From positions 744,001 to 808,000 of the forward strand of contig OZ244815.1 in the NCBI GenBank assembly GCA_965220235.1: a stretch of 64,000 nucleotides of DNA, in the 5' to 3' direction. How positions within the stretch are numbered: the stretch's first letter is position 1; every line of letters begins with the position of its first letter. The DNA is from Bin55 sp965220235 (lineage in GTDB: Bacteria > Pseudomonadota > Gammaproteobacteria > Pseudomonadales > Azotimanducaceae). The position numbers were made by a program, and so were the translations under genes. Positions 25,325-34,562 of this stretch are shown piece after piece. The notes beneath the pieces were generated by a model that worked only from the letters and a program-made list of their open reading frames with translations, was not told the DNA's origin and made no database searches.

Positions 25325-26662
25325 CTAGAGGATGAAGCGCGATAGGTCCTGATCCTTCGCGAGCTCCTCTAAATGTTCGTTGACGTATTGGGCGTCGATC
25401 TTCACCGACTGAATTGTGTCTCCAGCACTAAAGGAGACTTCGTCCATTAACCTCTCCATGATGGTGTGTAGACGACGTGCGCCAATGTTCTCGGTATTCT
25501 CATTTACTTCAAATGCGATTTCCGCGATGCGTCGCACAGCGTCGGACGTGTATTCCACGGTGATTCCGTCGGTCGCGAGAAGCGCCTCATATTGCTTCGT
25601 TAGCGCGACGTCGGTATCAGTAAGAATGCGCTCGAAATCGTCAGGCGTAAGTGCGCTAAGTTCGACACGAATCGGCAGTCGTCCCTGCAATTCAGGAATC
25701 AGATCAGAAGGTTTGGATAGATGGAATGCGCCAGACGCAATGAACAGGATGTGGTCAGTCTTCACTGACCCATATCTCGTTGTGACGGTTGACCCTTCGA
25801 TAATAGGTAATAAGTCACGCTGTACACCTTGGTGCGCGATATCTCTACCGGCGTAGTCATCACGGGACGCTACTTTATCAATTTCGTCCAAGAAAACGAT
25901 GCCACTATCTTCGACTTGGTTTATTGCGTTGCTGTGAATTTCGTCCTCATTGAGCAAATTTGACGCTTCTTCTTCACGTGCTCGACGCCAGGCGTCCTTA
26001 ACGGTAAGTTTCGCTGTCTTCCGACGAGAGCCGCCGGTGATATTTTGGAATGCGGATTGGATTTGATCGGAGAGGTCGTCCATATCAGCACCCATGCCCG
26101 GGACTAGGACCTTGACGCCCTGCGAGGCAACATCGATTTCGACTTCTCTGTCGTCCAAATCACCATTTCTGAGCTGTTGGCGCAACCAATCCCGCGTTTG
26201 GATTGCCGCTTCATCGCCGTTTGCGGGGTCTGACGATCCTTCTTTGGAGTTGACGTTGAGAAGCGCGTCAAGAATCCGTTCCTCTGCAGCGTGATCTGCT
26301 CGCGATTGAACCTCAGTCATCGCGGATTCGCGTTGTATAGAAATGGCGGCTTCAACAAGGTCTCGAATAATGGAATCGACGTCTCGTCCCACATAGCCGA
26401 CTTCGGTGAATTTGGTTGCTTCAACTTTGACAAAGGGGGCGTTCGTGAGTCGTGCTAAGCGCCTTGCAATTTCTGTTTTTCCGACCCCGGTAGGACCGAT
26501 CATCAAGATGTTCTTAGGCGTGATCTCGTCACGCATCGATTCGTCAACCTGCATGCGACGCCAGCGGTTTCGCAGTGCAATCGCGACGGCTCGCTTAGCC
26601 GCGTCTTGACCGATGATGAACTTGTTCAGCTCACTGACGGTTTCTCTAGGGGTCATGACCAT
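25325..26662 (-). CDS. hslU: ATP-dependent protease ATPase subunit HslU
   Basis: A 445-residue AAA+ unfoldase that feeds substrates to HslV. It shows Walker A GPTGVGKTEIARRLA, pore loop GYVGRDVD, Walker B GIVFLDEIDKVA, the inserted I-domain (about 105-240), and the HslU C-terminus ending DLSRFIL that docks into HslV. The first ATG (26662) overlaps the hslV stop; a second ATG two codons on is also possible. Confidence 0.97.
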   Translation of the reverse strand: MVMTPRETVSELNKFIIGQDAAKRAVAIALRNRWRRMQVDESMRDEITPKNILMIGPTGVGKTEIARRLARLTNAPFVKVEATKFTEVGYVGRDVDSIIRDLVEAAISIQRESAMTEVQSRADHAAEERILDALLNVNSKEGSSDPANGDEAAIQTRDWLRQQLRNGDLDDREVEIDVASQGVKVLVPGMGADMDDLSDQIQSAFQNITGGSRRKTAKLTVKDAWRRAREEEASNLLNEDEIHSNAINQVEDSGIVFLDEIDKVASRDDYAGRDIAHQGVQRDLLPIIEGSTVTTRYGSVKTDHILFIASGAFHLSKPSDLIPELQGRLPIRVELSALTPDDFERILTDTDVALTKQYEALLATDGITVEYTSDAVRRIAEIAFEVNENTENIGARRLHTIMERLMDEVSFSAGDTIQSVKIDAQYVNEHLEELAKDQDLSRFIL

Positions 26663-27216
26663 TAGTTAGTGCTCAGCGTCTCGATTTGGTGTTGAGTGTT
26701 TGTGTAAATGCAGATATCGGACGCGATTTGTAGTGCTTTAGAGACAATCGCATGCGCGTCGAGTTCAGTGTTGTCAAGCATCGCGAGCGCGGCCGCTTGC
26801 GCATATGGCCCGCCAGAACCTATGGCAATCAAGCCTTGATCGGGTTCGATTACATCGCCGTTTCCACTCACGACAAGTGAATTGCTCGCGTCCGCAACAG
26901 CTAACAATGCTTCAAGGCGGCGTAGCGTGCGGTCACTCCGCCAATCCTTTGCTAGTTCGACGGCGGCCCGGGTCAGGTTACCTGAGTATTTATCAAGATT
27001 TGCTTCGAATCGTTCAAACAGGGTGAACGCGTCAGCCGTCCCTCCTGCAAAACCAGCGATGACATTGTCATTGTGCAAACGACGTACCTTGACCGCGCTG
27101 TTTTTCATCACAACGTGACCTTGAGTGATTTGACCATCGCCACCCAACGCGACCATGTTCTCGCGTCTGACACTTACGATGGTGGTTCCGTGAAATTGTT
27201 CCACAATATTTCTCAC
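26662..27216 (-). CDS. hslV: ATP-dependent protease peptidase subunit HslV
   Basis: A 184-residue threonine protease of the bacterial proteasome-like complex. The catalytic Thr follows a short propeptide at HGTTIVSVRR. This N-terminus (MRNIVEQFHGTT) is longer than the usual M-x-TTI form by several residues, so a propeptide is removed as in other gammaproteobacterial HslV. Further motifs are GGDGQ, AGFAGGTADAF and AIGSGGPYAQAAA. First gene of hslVU, coupled to hslU. Confidence 0.96.
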   Translation of the reverse strand: MRNIVEQFHGTTIVSVRRENMVALGGDGQITQGHVVMKNSAVKVRRLHNDNVIAGFAGGTADAFTLFERFEANLDKYSGNLTRAAVELAKDWRSDRTLRRLEALLAVADASNSLVVSGNGDVIEPDQGLIAIGSGGPYAQAAALAMLDNTELDAHAIVSKALQIASDICIYTNTQHQIETLSTN

Positions 27217-27254
27217 TAACTGATAGACAAAGCGATTGAACGCAGGTTGGGCCG

Positions 27255-27809
27255 TTAGGTTTCCCGTATGCCAAGCAAGATCGCGTCGACTTGCTCAGAC
27301 CCTAAACGCTCAATGGCAGCCTGAGCTTCTGCTTGGGACGAGAAGGGACCCACGACCACGCGATACCTCTCGCCGATTCCTGGTACTTCCACTGCCGTTG
27401 TTTTCGCATGATATCCTCTCAGCACTAACGATGCGCGAAACACGTCTGCGTGACGTTGTTGCTCGAACGAACCGGCCTGGAGGAGAAAACTCTCAATTGC
27501 TGGCTCGGGCGTCGGCTGGGTCGTGGTCTCAACCACTTCTTCAACCGTTACGAGTTCTCGTACGGGCGCTTCCGACGGTTCCCGTTCTCGAGTTGACTCG
27601 AGAATATCCGGGAATTCATACTCATATTGCACGGGTGACGTATCGATATCGGGGAAAGCTACCGTATCGGGTTGATAGTTGTCCAGCATTGGAACGCCGA
27701 CCGCGGCTACGAAGATCAATGCTAAGCAACCGACGACAAATCCGGCGACGAAATTCGTTAGACTGAATCCTTCGGAACGACGTGATTTGGATCGGGATTT
27801 ACTTGCCAA
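27255..27809 (-). CDS. SPOR-domain membrane protein (FtsN/DedD-like)
   Basis: 184 residues: a basic cytosolic N-terminus (SKSRSKSRRSEG), one transmembrane helix (about 20-42), an acidic Pro/Glu-rich periplasmic linker, and a C-terminal SPOR domain (about 105-182, FLLQAGSFEQQRHAD to GPFSSQAEAQAAIERL). SPOR binds denuded glycan at the septum. Position just before hslV and overall architecture match FtsN-like proteins in gammaproteobacteria, but the linker is short. The ftsN symbol is therefore not assigned. Confidence 0.85.
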   Translation of the reverse strand: MASKSRSKSRRSEGFSLTNFVAGFVVGCLALIFVAAVGVPMLDNYQPDTVAFPDIDTSPVQYEYEFPDILESTREREPSEAPVRELVTVEEVVETTTQPTPEPAIESFLLQAGSFEQQRHADVFRASLVLRGYHAKTTAVEVPGIGERYRVVVGPFSSQAEAQAAIERLGSEQVDAILLGIRET

Positions 27810-27869
27810 TAGGTTCCTCGCACTCGGCAGAGACAGAATGATATGACGGGCTAAGCGACACTGACAGAC

Positions 27870-28937
27870 TCACGCGTTGAGCGTCGCTTCAAGATTCTTT
27901 GGGTCGTACTCGCCCGTTAGCACAACCTTACCTATGGATTCTGGGAGTACGAATCGCAACTTTCCTTGGGCAACTTTCTTGTCCATTGCCATGCTAGCGA
28001 GCATGCGATCTTTATCCACGTGCGGTGCTTCGGATGGGAGTCCATAGGCTTTCACGATGTTACGAATTCGCTGTGTTGTTCGAGTATCGCACAGGTCCTC
28101 GCGTAACGCTAGATCCGCAGCCATCACCATGCCAATACTGACCGCTTGACCATGAAGCAGCTCGCCATAACGAGTTTCAGCTTCAAGTGCATGTCCAAAC
28201 GTGTGCCCGTAGTTCAATATCGCTCGTCGGTTCTGCTCCCGCTCATCGGACGCTACAACCTCAGCTTTGATCTCACAACTACGGCGAACGATGAACTGGA
28301 GTGCCTCTGGTTCTCGAGCTAAGACTGATTGCGAGTTGTCTTCCAGCCATTCGAAAAACGCTGCATCGTAGATTACGCCGTACTTGATGACTTCAGCCAA
28401 TCCTTCGATGAAGATGTCTTCGGGTAATGAAGCCAATACGGCAGTGTCGATTAGAACGGTTTCGGGTTGATAGAAGGCGCCGATTAGATTTTTACCGCTC
28501 GCGTGATTGACGGCGGTTTTGCCCCCGATCGCGGAATCAACCTGGGCGAGTAAAGTGGTCGGAATCTGTATCAAGCGCACCCCGCGCTGATACGTTGCCG
28601 CCACAAATCCTGCCAAATCGCCGACTACACCGCCTCCGAGTGCGACGATAACGACGTCCCTATTGAACCGACACTCGATCAGTTGATCCATGACACTGCT
28701 GTAGGTGTCTAGTGATTTGTATTGCTCGCCGTCTCCTATCAAGATCATTTCGTGATCAGCGGCCAGGTTGCTGATGACCCCACCATATAACGAGGCAACC
28801 CGTTCATTCGAAATGGCTGCAATACGGGATTCAATCGCAAGGTCAAACTTCAGCTCGGGATTCTGAAGGTAGTCCGAACCAATATAAATCTCGCTCGCAC
28901 GACCGTCGGCAAGATCAAGAGTGAGTGCTGATTTCAA
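27870..28937 (-). CDS. aroB: 3-dehydroquinate synthase
   Basis: About 355 residues, second step of the shikimate pathway, NAD- and metal-dependent. It shows VALGGGVVGDLAGFVAATY, the PTTLLAQVDSAIGGKTAVN signature, and metal ligands in AEVIKYGVIYD and LNYGHTFGHALE. I place the start at TTG 28937 (MKSALTLDL), which overlaps the aroK stop by 4 nt and has GGTGAG five bases upstream. A longer in-frame extension to 28961 lies inside aroK. Confidence 0.94.
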   Translation of the reverse strand: MKSALTLDLADGRASEIYIGSDYLQNPELKFDLAIESRIAAISNERVASLYGGVISNLAADHEMILIGDGEQYKSLDTYSSVMDQLIECRFNRDVVIVALGGGVVGDLAGFVAATYQRGVRLIQIPTTLLAQVDSAIGGKTAVNHASGKNLIGAFYQPETVLIDTAVLASLPEDIFIEGLAEVIKYGVIYDAAFFEWLEDNSQSVLAREPEALQFIVRRSCEIKAEVVASDEREQNRRAILNYGHTFGHALEAETRYGELLHGQAVSIGMVMAADLALREDLCDTRTTQRIRNIVKAYGLPSEAPHVDKDRMLASMAMDKKVAQGKLRFVLPESIGKVVLTGEYDPKNLEATLNA

Positions 28938-29461
28938 TGTCTCACCATCGAGTGATACCAAGTCGCGATGCTCGAAGCAATCTCGTGCGCGTTCGCGTAC
29001 GTATCTGTGTCGAACGTCGCATCAGCCAATGCCGAATATACGGGTTCCCTCTCCCGTGCCATCCTCTCAATCACTGTTTCAGGATCGTCGTCCTGTAGTA
29101 GCGGTCGAGACGTGTCCTCAGCGACACGAGCCAAGATCTTATTAATCGAAGCGAGCAGATAGACGACAAAACCTCGTGCAGACAGATGCTCACGCGTCGT
29201 CGCACGCATGACGGCGCCGCCGCCAGTCGCTAGGACGATATTGCGCATTTGGGAGAGCTCGTCGATGATTGACGCTTCGCGTCGACGGAATTGTGATTCG
29301 CCTTCGAACTCGAATATCCAGGGAATTGAGACGCCAGCCCGCTCCTCCAGGACGCGATCAGAGTCAAAGAACGGAAAACCAAGCTGTGCCGCGAGATCTT
29401 TTCCTATGGTTGTCTTGCCGGATGCTGTCATGCCGACTAGAAATATGCTACGAGTAAACAT
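28934..29461 (-). CDS. aroK: shikimate kinase
   Basis: A 175-residue P-loop kinase phosphorylating shikimate: Walker A GMTASGKTTIGKDLA, substrate-binding Asp in FFDSDRVLEE, LATGGGAVMR and the lid Arg in SRPLLQ. The aroK-aroB pair is standard; the pilMNOPQ genes that often precede it are absent, and PBP1a is divergent. A stable 24-nt hairpin sits 42 bp upstream of the start. Confidence 0.95.
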   Translation of the reverse strand: MFTRSIFLVGMTASGKTTIGKDLAAQLGFPFFDSDRVLEERAGVSIPWIFEFEGESQFRRREASIIDELSQMRNIVLATGGGAVMRATTREHLSARGFVVYLLASINKILARVAEDTSRPLLQDDDPETVIERMAREREPVYSALADATFDTDTYANAHEIASSIATWYHSMVRH

Positions 29462-29502
29462 GATCGGCGTCTATATCAGCAGGTACGGGAGATCGCTAAA
29501 TG

Positions 29503-29526
29503 ACATTTGGTGGCGACGCCAAATGT
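29503..29526. other. strong hairpin in the aroK leader / aroK-mrcA intergenic region
   Basis: ACATTTGGTG pairs with CGCCAAATGT (one T-G pair), a 10-bp stem closed by a GCGA tetraloop of the stable GNRA type on the plus strand. It lies in the 242-bp gap between divergent aroK and mrcA, 42 bp upstream of aroK. No T-run follows on either strand, so it looks more like an operator or mRNA leader element than a terminator. Confidence 0.55.
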
Positions 29527-29704
29527 GAATTATCGGGATTTTGTTGATAACTATCCGTCAATCGTACGACGGATGTAGAGAAAGTGCTGCAATTTAAAGG
29601 TACTCGAATTTGCCATTGACGACAGGACGATTCGCGTGCTTGATTGTTGGTGAACGGACTGAGGCGGTTTTTGTCGCACATATTGGTACTCGTAGGGTAG
29701 TTGA

Positions 29705-32221
29705 GTGGCAGGCAACCGCTACATAATTTCTTTATTGGAGTGGTCGAATCAGATCGTGGACCTGTCGAAGTTAGCTAAGAGATTTGCTTGGCGCGGCGTC
29801 AATCACGTCGACCGGCCTCGTCGTTTATTAAAGATAGCTGCCTGGATTTCAAGCGTCGCCGTTTGTGCGTTCTCAGTAAACCTTGCAGCGCTGTTTTTAT
29901 ATCTAGATCCCCAGCTGCCAGAGGCGGAGTCGTATCGGCACTATCGATACGAAACACCGCTTCGGATTTTGACGCACGATGGTAAGTTAATCGCTGAGTT
30001 TGGTGAGCGTCGATTGATTCCGATTACCCTCAACGATGCCCCTGACCTGTATTTACAAGGGGTGATCGCCACTGAGGACAAACGTTTCTATAGCCATAGT
30101 GGAATCGACTGGATTTCCCTCGCGAACGATATGGTGGAGCTTGTGTTCGAACCTGAGGTCGTACGCGGCGCTTCAACCATCACGATGCAACTCCCTCGCA
30201 ACGTTGCGGATCTCTCGCGGGATAAGACGGTTATCCGTAAGGTCAAGGAAATGCTCTTAGCGCTCAAGATTGAACGTGAGCTTACGAAAGATGAGATCCT
30301 TGAGCTTTACGTCAACGTGGTGCCGTTTGGCAAACGCGCGTACGGGATACAAGCCGCTTCATATACCTATTACGACAAGGCGCCCAGCGAACTGACACTG
30401 CCTCAGTTAGCGATGCTGGCTGGCGTGCCTAAGCGACCAGAAGCCGGTAACCCTATCAACGGTCCCGAATGGGCTCTTGACCGTCGCAATCTAGTGTTGC
30501 GTAGGATGCGGGATTCAAACGTTATCACGCTTGATGAGTACGAAGAAGCAGTCGCAACGCCGATTACCGCGAAGGTCTACACCCGTCAATTGGATCTACA
30601 TGCACCATATCCTGCGGAGATTGCTCGTAAGGAGCTGCTCAATCTCTACGGTGATGAAATTTACACAGGTTTTTCGATCTACACGTCGATAGATTTGGAG
30701 CAGCAAGCTGCGGCGCAACAAGCGATCCGATCTGAGTTAGAAGTCTACGATCGCCAGTATGGATATCGAGGCCCGGAAGGTCGTATTGATGCCTCGATGC
30801 CGGTTGAGAGCATGCTTGAAGCGTTGGATTCGTACTCGGCGATTTACGACTTCGAACCGGCGGTGGTCCTTAGCTTAGAGACCCAAACAGCGACGATACT
30901 CCGAGCAAACGGGAGCGTAGAGACGATTCCATGGGAAGGAATTTCCTGGGCTAGAAAGGCTCTAGACGATGCGTACGTTGGGGTTGATCCGACCAAGGCC
31001 GCGGATGTACTCAGAGTCGGTGATGTCATTCGAACACGTTTAGAAGACGGTGAATGGGTTCTCGGACAAATTCCGGCCGTCTCAGGAGCGATTGTTGCAG
31101 TCGATCCCGATACTGGTGGTTTAAGTGCGTTGGTCGGCGGCTACAGTTTTGAAATCAATCAGTACAACCATGCGACACAGGCACGCCGACAACCTGGATC
31201 AAGTTTCAAACCGTTTGTGTACTCAGCCGCACTTCATAACGGCGTAACGCCTGCAACGGTCTTCCTTGACGCTCCTTTGGTATTCGAGGATCCGTCGATG
31301 GAAGGCTCGTACCGACCAAAGAATGACGGTGGCACCTATCAAGGACCTACCCGACTTCGTGAGGCGCTGATGCGGTCAATAAATCTCGTTTCGATACGAG
31401 TATTGACGAACGTTGGTGGCGACAAAGTCATCGACTATCTACCACGCTTCGGCTTCGATACGACCCAGATGCCCAGTAATACTCAAGTCGCGATTGGCGG
31501 AGGTAGTCTCGCATACAGTCCGCTCGAAATGGCGTCTGCCTACAGCGTGTTTGCGAACGGCGGTTACAAGATTCAGCCTCACTTAATCAATAAGGTAATC
31601 GGAAAAGACGGTTCGGTAATTTATGAACCGCGGTACCCAATCGTTTGTCCTGAGTGCGAGGAAACCGCCGGACTCCAAGCGTCAGTTAATGGCGAAGTTG
31701 GTAGCGTAGGTCTGCTAGAAACTCCGCAATTACTAGCTCCTCGAGTTATCGATCCTCGTAATGCTTTCTTAATGAACTCGATGCTGCGGGACGTTGTAAG
31801 GCGTGGTACGGGAAGTAAAGCGCTTGCGCTCGAGCGTGACGACCTTGCCGGCAAGACTGGTACAACCGACGAAGCACTCGACACTTGGTTTAACGGCTTT
31901 CATCCCCAGCTCGTTGCAACGGTATGGGTGGGATTTCCTCAACAACAGTCGCTCGGGCGAGGTGAGTACGGATCAACTCGGCCCTTGTTGATTTGGACGA
32001 ACTTTATGCGACGAGCACTCCGCGACGTACCTGATCATCCATTGCGACAACCTAATGGGATCGTGCGCGTTCGAATCGATCCAGAAACAGGGCAGCTTGC
32101 TTCGCACAATCAAAGTAATGCTATTTTTGAGTATTTTCGAGACGAGAATTCACCAGCGGCACTCGCCGATGATCGACGGGACATCGTTAGCGATACAGTG
32201 TCGCCGGAGAACATTTTTTAG
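29705..32221 (+). CDS. mrcA: penicillin-binding protein 1A (bifunctional)
   Basis: An 838-residue class A PBP: cytosolic tail, transmembrane helix (about 46-66), GT51 transglycosylase domain with catalytic Glu in VIATEDKRFYSHSGID, an OB-like insert, and a transpeptidase domain with SSFKPFVYS (SxxK), RSINLVS (SxN) and AGKTGTTDE (KTG). It polymerises and cross-links peptidoglycan in the periplasm. The glycosyltransferase motif reads TMQLPRNVAD where TMQLARN is usual. The start is GTG at 29705; an internal in-frame start nearer the membrane helix cannot be excluded. Confidence 0.94.
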   Translation: MAGNRYIISLLEWSNQIVDLSKLAKRFAWRGVNHVDRPRRLLKIAAWISSVAVCAFSVNLAALFLYLDPQLPEAESYRHYRYETPLRILTHDGKLIAEFGERRLIPITLNDAPDLYLQGVIATEDKRFYSHSGIDWISLANDMVELVFEPEVVRGASTITMQLPRNVADLSRDKTVIRKVKEMLLALKIERELTKDEILELYVNVVPFGKRAYGIQAASYTYYDKAPSELTLPQLAMLAGVPKRPEAGNPINGPEWALDRRNLVLRRMRDSNVITLDEYEEAVATPITAKVYTRQLDLHAPYPAEIARKELLNLYGDEIYTGFSIYTSIDLEQQAAAQQAIRSELEVYDRQYGYRGPEGRIDASMPVESMLEALDSYSAIYDFEPAVVLSLETQTATILRANGSVETIPWEGISWARKALDDAYVGVDPTKAADVLRVGDVIRTRLEDGEWVLGQIPAVSGAIVAVDPDTGGLSALVGGYSFEINQYNHATQARRQPGSSFKPFVYSAALHNGVTPATVFLDAPLVFEDPSMEGSYRPKNDGGTYQGPTRLREALMRSINLVSIRVLTNVGGDKVIDYLPRFGFDTTQMPSNTQVAIGGGSLAYSPLEMASAYSVFANGGYKIQPHLINKVIGKDGSVIYEPRYPIVCPECEETAGLQASVNGEVGSVGLLETPQLLAPRVIDPRNAFLMNSMLRDVVRRGTGSKALALERDDLAGKTGTTDEALDTWFNGFHPQLVATVWVGFPQQQSLGRGEYGSTRPLLIWTNFMRRALRDVPDHPLRQPNGIVRVRIDPETGQLASHNQSNAIFEYFRDENSPAALADDRRDIVSDTVSPENIF

Positions 32222-32295
32222 GCCATGAAAGTCGCACCAAGACTCCATGTGCATCCAATATTCGCATTCGCAACATACTCAGCGAGTTGTTAAAC

Positions 32296-32694
32296 GTGTC
32301 CGATCCTACTGACCCAACCCTTCAACAGCCCCCAATCGACAAGTCGATGGCGTACATCGTGTACGTTCTGTACCTCGTTGGATACTTAGTGGGTGGTGCC
32401 GCGGCTCTCATAGGTGTTGTGATCGCGTACCTTGCACGAAGACGCGCTAGCGACCAGTTACTCCGGTCGCATTACTCGTGGCAGATTCAGATTTTTTGGT
32501 GGAGTCTTCTCGCGTTCGTTCTTGTGGCGCTCGTAGCTGCGATCTTTATCCTCGCGGTAGAGTTTTGGTTGCTTGGAGTGTTTGTTGGCGTTATTTCCGC
32601 GTTGGTCATCACCCTGACTGTGGTCGTCTTCGCGATTCGCGGTATGTTAGACCTCAGTAAGAACAGTGTGCCGAGTGAACGCTACGTCATATGA
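32296..32694 (+). CDS. DUF4870-like small membrane protein
   Basis: About 132 residues from GTG 32296 (a TTG lies 9 bp upstream in frame). A short Pro/Thr-rich N-terminus is followed by three or four hydrophobic helices with YLARRRASDQLLRSHYSWQI between them, the polar stretch that marks DUF4870-type proteins. It is probably an inner-membrane protein. It follows mrcA by 74 bp on the same strand. The function is unknown. Confidence 0.7.
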   Translation: MSDPTDPTLQQPPIDKSMAYIVYVLYLVGYLVGGAAALIGVVIAYLARRRASDQLLRSHYSWQIQIFWWSLLAFVLVALVAAIFILAVEFWLLGVFVGVISALVITLTVVVFAIRGMLDLSKNSVPSERYVI

Positions 32695-32718
32695 GGATCC
32701 GGTGGAGAACGTCCTCGT

Positions 32719-34119
32719 CTATTGAACAATCTTGATATAGTCACCTGCGCGAGGCTCACCGCGTGGATAGTCGCCATTCAATAGTCGCAAAGTCTGAACG
32801 GCGTTGCTACGAATCGGCGTTGAGGTCGCAAGATCTTGATAGGTTTGACCCGGTTTAGCCACGATTACTTTGATCTTGGTGGTTGTATCTTGTTGAATGT
32901 CGCTTGGTCTCATGTCGCGAATTCCCCTGAGAATCGACATAAAGTCCTTCTGAAACTGTTCAACATCACCCTTAGGTCCCGTCTCTCCACGAACGGTATA
33001 TACGTCAGTTCCCAATCGCACCACTGCGAGCAGACTGAAACGATTTGAACCAGCGAGCTTTAGTTCCGCAACATACACAGGTCGTCCGTTGCCGAGGTCT
33101 ATGGTTTGTTCGTTTTCGAGATCGGTGCGTTTAAGCGTGTCTCTTACAAAATCTTTCGGAACAATCTCACCGTCTGGTGTATGTCGCGTGATGGCAGCCC
33201 ATGCGACATCCGCTCCGCCTTTCGCTTCGCCGGTAACTTGCTGTTGGTTGTAGCGAACGTACCAAGAGGTCGGAAACTCAATCACGACTCTTGCGGTCTT
33301 GTCAAAGAACACGTGCTGGGACAGCATCCCGGTCATGGCTTCGCTGCCAAATTTCATGCCGTCCATAAGCCCCCAGAAGTTGTCGATCGGCTCAATCAGA
33401 TCTTTCGGTAGGGATCCGATAGCGAAACTGACAATCTCGTGTAATCGCTTGTCGTTTTGTGGGTGGGTAGCGAACAGACCGTGATACGTTGCGGGTTGGC
33501 CTCGCACTTCTTTGGCGAACAGGGATTGGTCTTTCAATACCTGCAGAGCGTCGATGATCGCGAGTGGGTTGTACCCAGCCCTTGCGACGATCTCGGCTCC
33601 AATTTGGTCGGCTTCCAGTTCCATTTCTCGACCGTAGCCAGCAACGATCGTTTTGGCTGTTGCGTTAGATACGTCCATCATCTCGCCACGCCCAGTCATG
33701 ATCATGGCTGCGATACCTGCCGCCTTGCCTAACAGTTCGGTATTCCTCTGTTTCTTTCCGTGTTCAGCAACTACGTGGCCGATTTCATGCGCGATGACCG
33801 CGGCGAGTTGATCCTCAGACTCAAGAAAAATGAGTAAACCACGATTTACGAATATGTATGCGTCTGGCGTCGCGAATGCATTAACCGCAGGACTATCAAC
33901 TACGAAAAAGTAGAACTTGCGGTTACCAGCGTTTGTATGGCGCAACAGCTTCGTGCCAATACGTTCGACGTATGCCTGCCAACCATCGGCTTCATAAAAC
34001 CCATCGTTATCGAGCAGTTCGTTATAAAGCCTTGAACCCGTACCAGCGGACACAAAGCTCGTGAGCGCGATTACGGCACAAAAAGCGACAAATCGGATAA
34101 CGGGTGCGCTGTTAGGCAT
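32719..34119 (-). CDS. periplasmic M48-family zinc metalloprotease (BepA-like)
   Basis: 466 residues: a signal peptide, then the M48 catalytic domain with zinc motif HEIGH (His111/His115) and third ligand Glu169 in MELEADQIG. A roughly 200-residue middle domain follows, and the C-terminus (VIVAKPGQTYQDLA to GDYIKIV) is LysM-like. BepA/LoiP-type proteases police outer-membrane protein assembly. The C-terminal LysM-like segment replaces the TPR domain of E. coli BepA, so I do not assign that symbol. It lies 180 bp downstream of rpmE on the same strand. Confidence 0.85.
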   Translation of the reverse strand: MPNSAPVIRFVAFCAVIALTSFVSAGTGSRLYNELLDNDGFYEADGWQAYVERIGTKLLRHTNAGNRKFYFFVVDSPAVNAFATPDAYIFVNRGLLIFLESEDQLAAVIAHEIGHVVAEHGKKQRNTELLGKAAGIAAMIMTGRGEMMDVSNATAKTIVAGYGREMELEADQIGAEIVARAGYNPLAIIDALQVLKDQSLFAKEVRGQPATYHGLFATHPQNDKRLHEIVSFAIGSLPKDLIEPIDNFWGLMDGMKFGSEAMTGMLSQHVFFDKTARVVIEFPTSWYVRYNQQQVTGEAKGGADVAWAAITRHTPDGEIVPKDFVRDTLKRTDLENEQTIDLGNGRPVYVAELKLAGSNRFSLLAVVRLGTDVYTVRGETGPKGDVEQFQKDFMSILRGIRDMRPSDIQQDTTTKIKVIVAKPGQTYQDLATSTPIRSNAVQTLRLLNGDYPRGEPRAGDYIKIVQ

Positions 34120-34299
34120 CTTTGAACAGAATTTTGTAATGAATGTGTCTACAACTTTGACAGGTAGACGTGAAGATTATCGTACTAATCGTTGCCGAAT
34201 TTCGAAATTTAGCAAAGGTTCAATGAACCCTTTCTGTGAAAATTGCTTCTACGTTAACTCGGTTACAAACCACTGTATATTTATATAGAATTAACTAGA

Positions 34300-34509
34300 T
34301 TAATTGGACGTCGTACCGTACCGTTTTTGGAATCGTTCGACGCGTCCTGCTCGGTCAACGATCTTTTGCTGACCGGTGTAGAACGGGTGACACTTCGCAC
34401 ATATATCTAAGTGGATGTCTTCCTTTAACGTGGAACGCGTAACGAACGTGTTTCCGCAACTGCACGTTGCCGTAATTTGGTGGTATTCAGGATGAATATC
34501 AGGTTTCAT
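34300..34509 (-). CDS. rpmE: 50S ribosomal protein L31, zinc-binding type
   Basis: 69 residues with the four-Cys zinc set (Cys16, 18, 37, 40) in TATCSCGNTF and LDICAKCHPFYTG. This is the zinc-containing (C+) L31 form. It is divergent from priA by about 50 bp, a conserved arrangement. Confidence 0.96.
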   Translation of the reverse strand: MKPDIHPEYHQITATCSCGNTFVTRSTLKEDIHLDICAKCHPFYTGQQKIVDRAGRVERFQKRYGTTSN

Positions 34510-34562
34510 ACTGGCTGGAGAAGTGAATTAGCGTGCGCAATTCTAGTCGTTTAATGGTCGAC

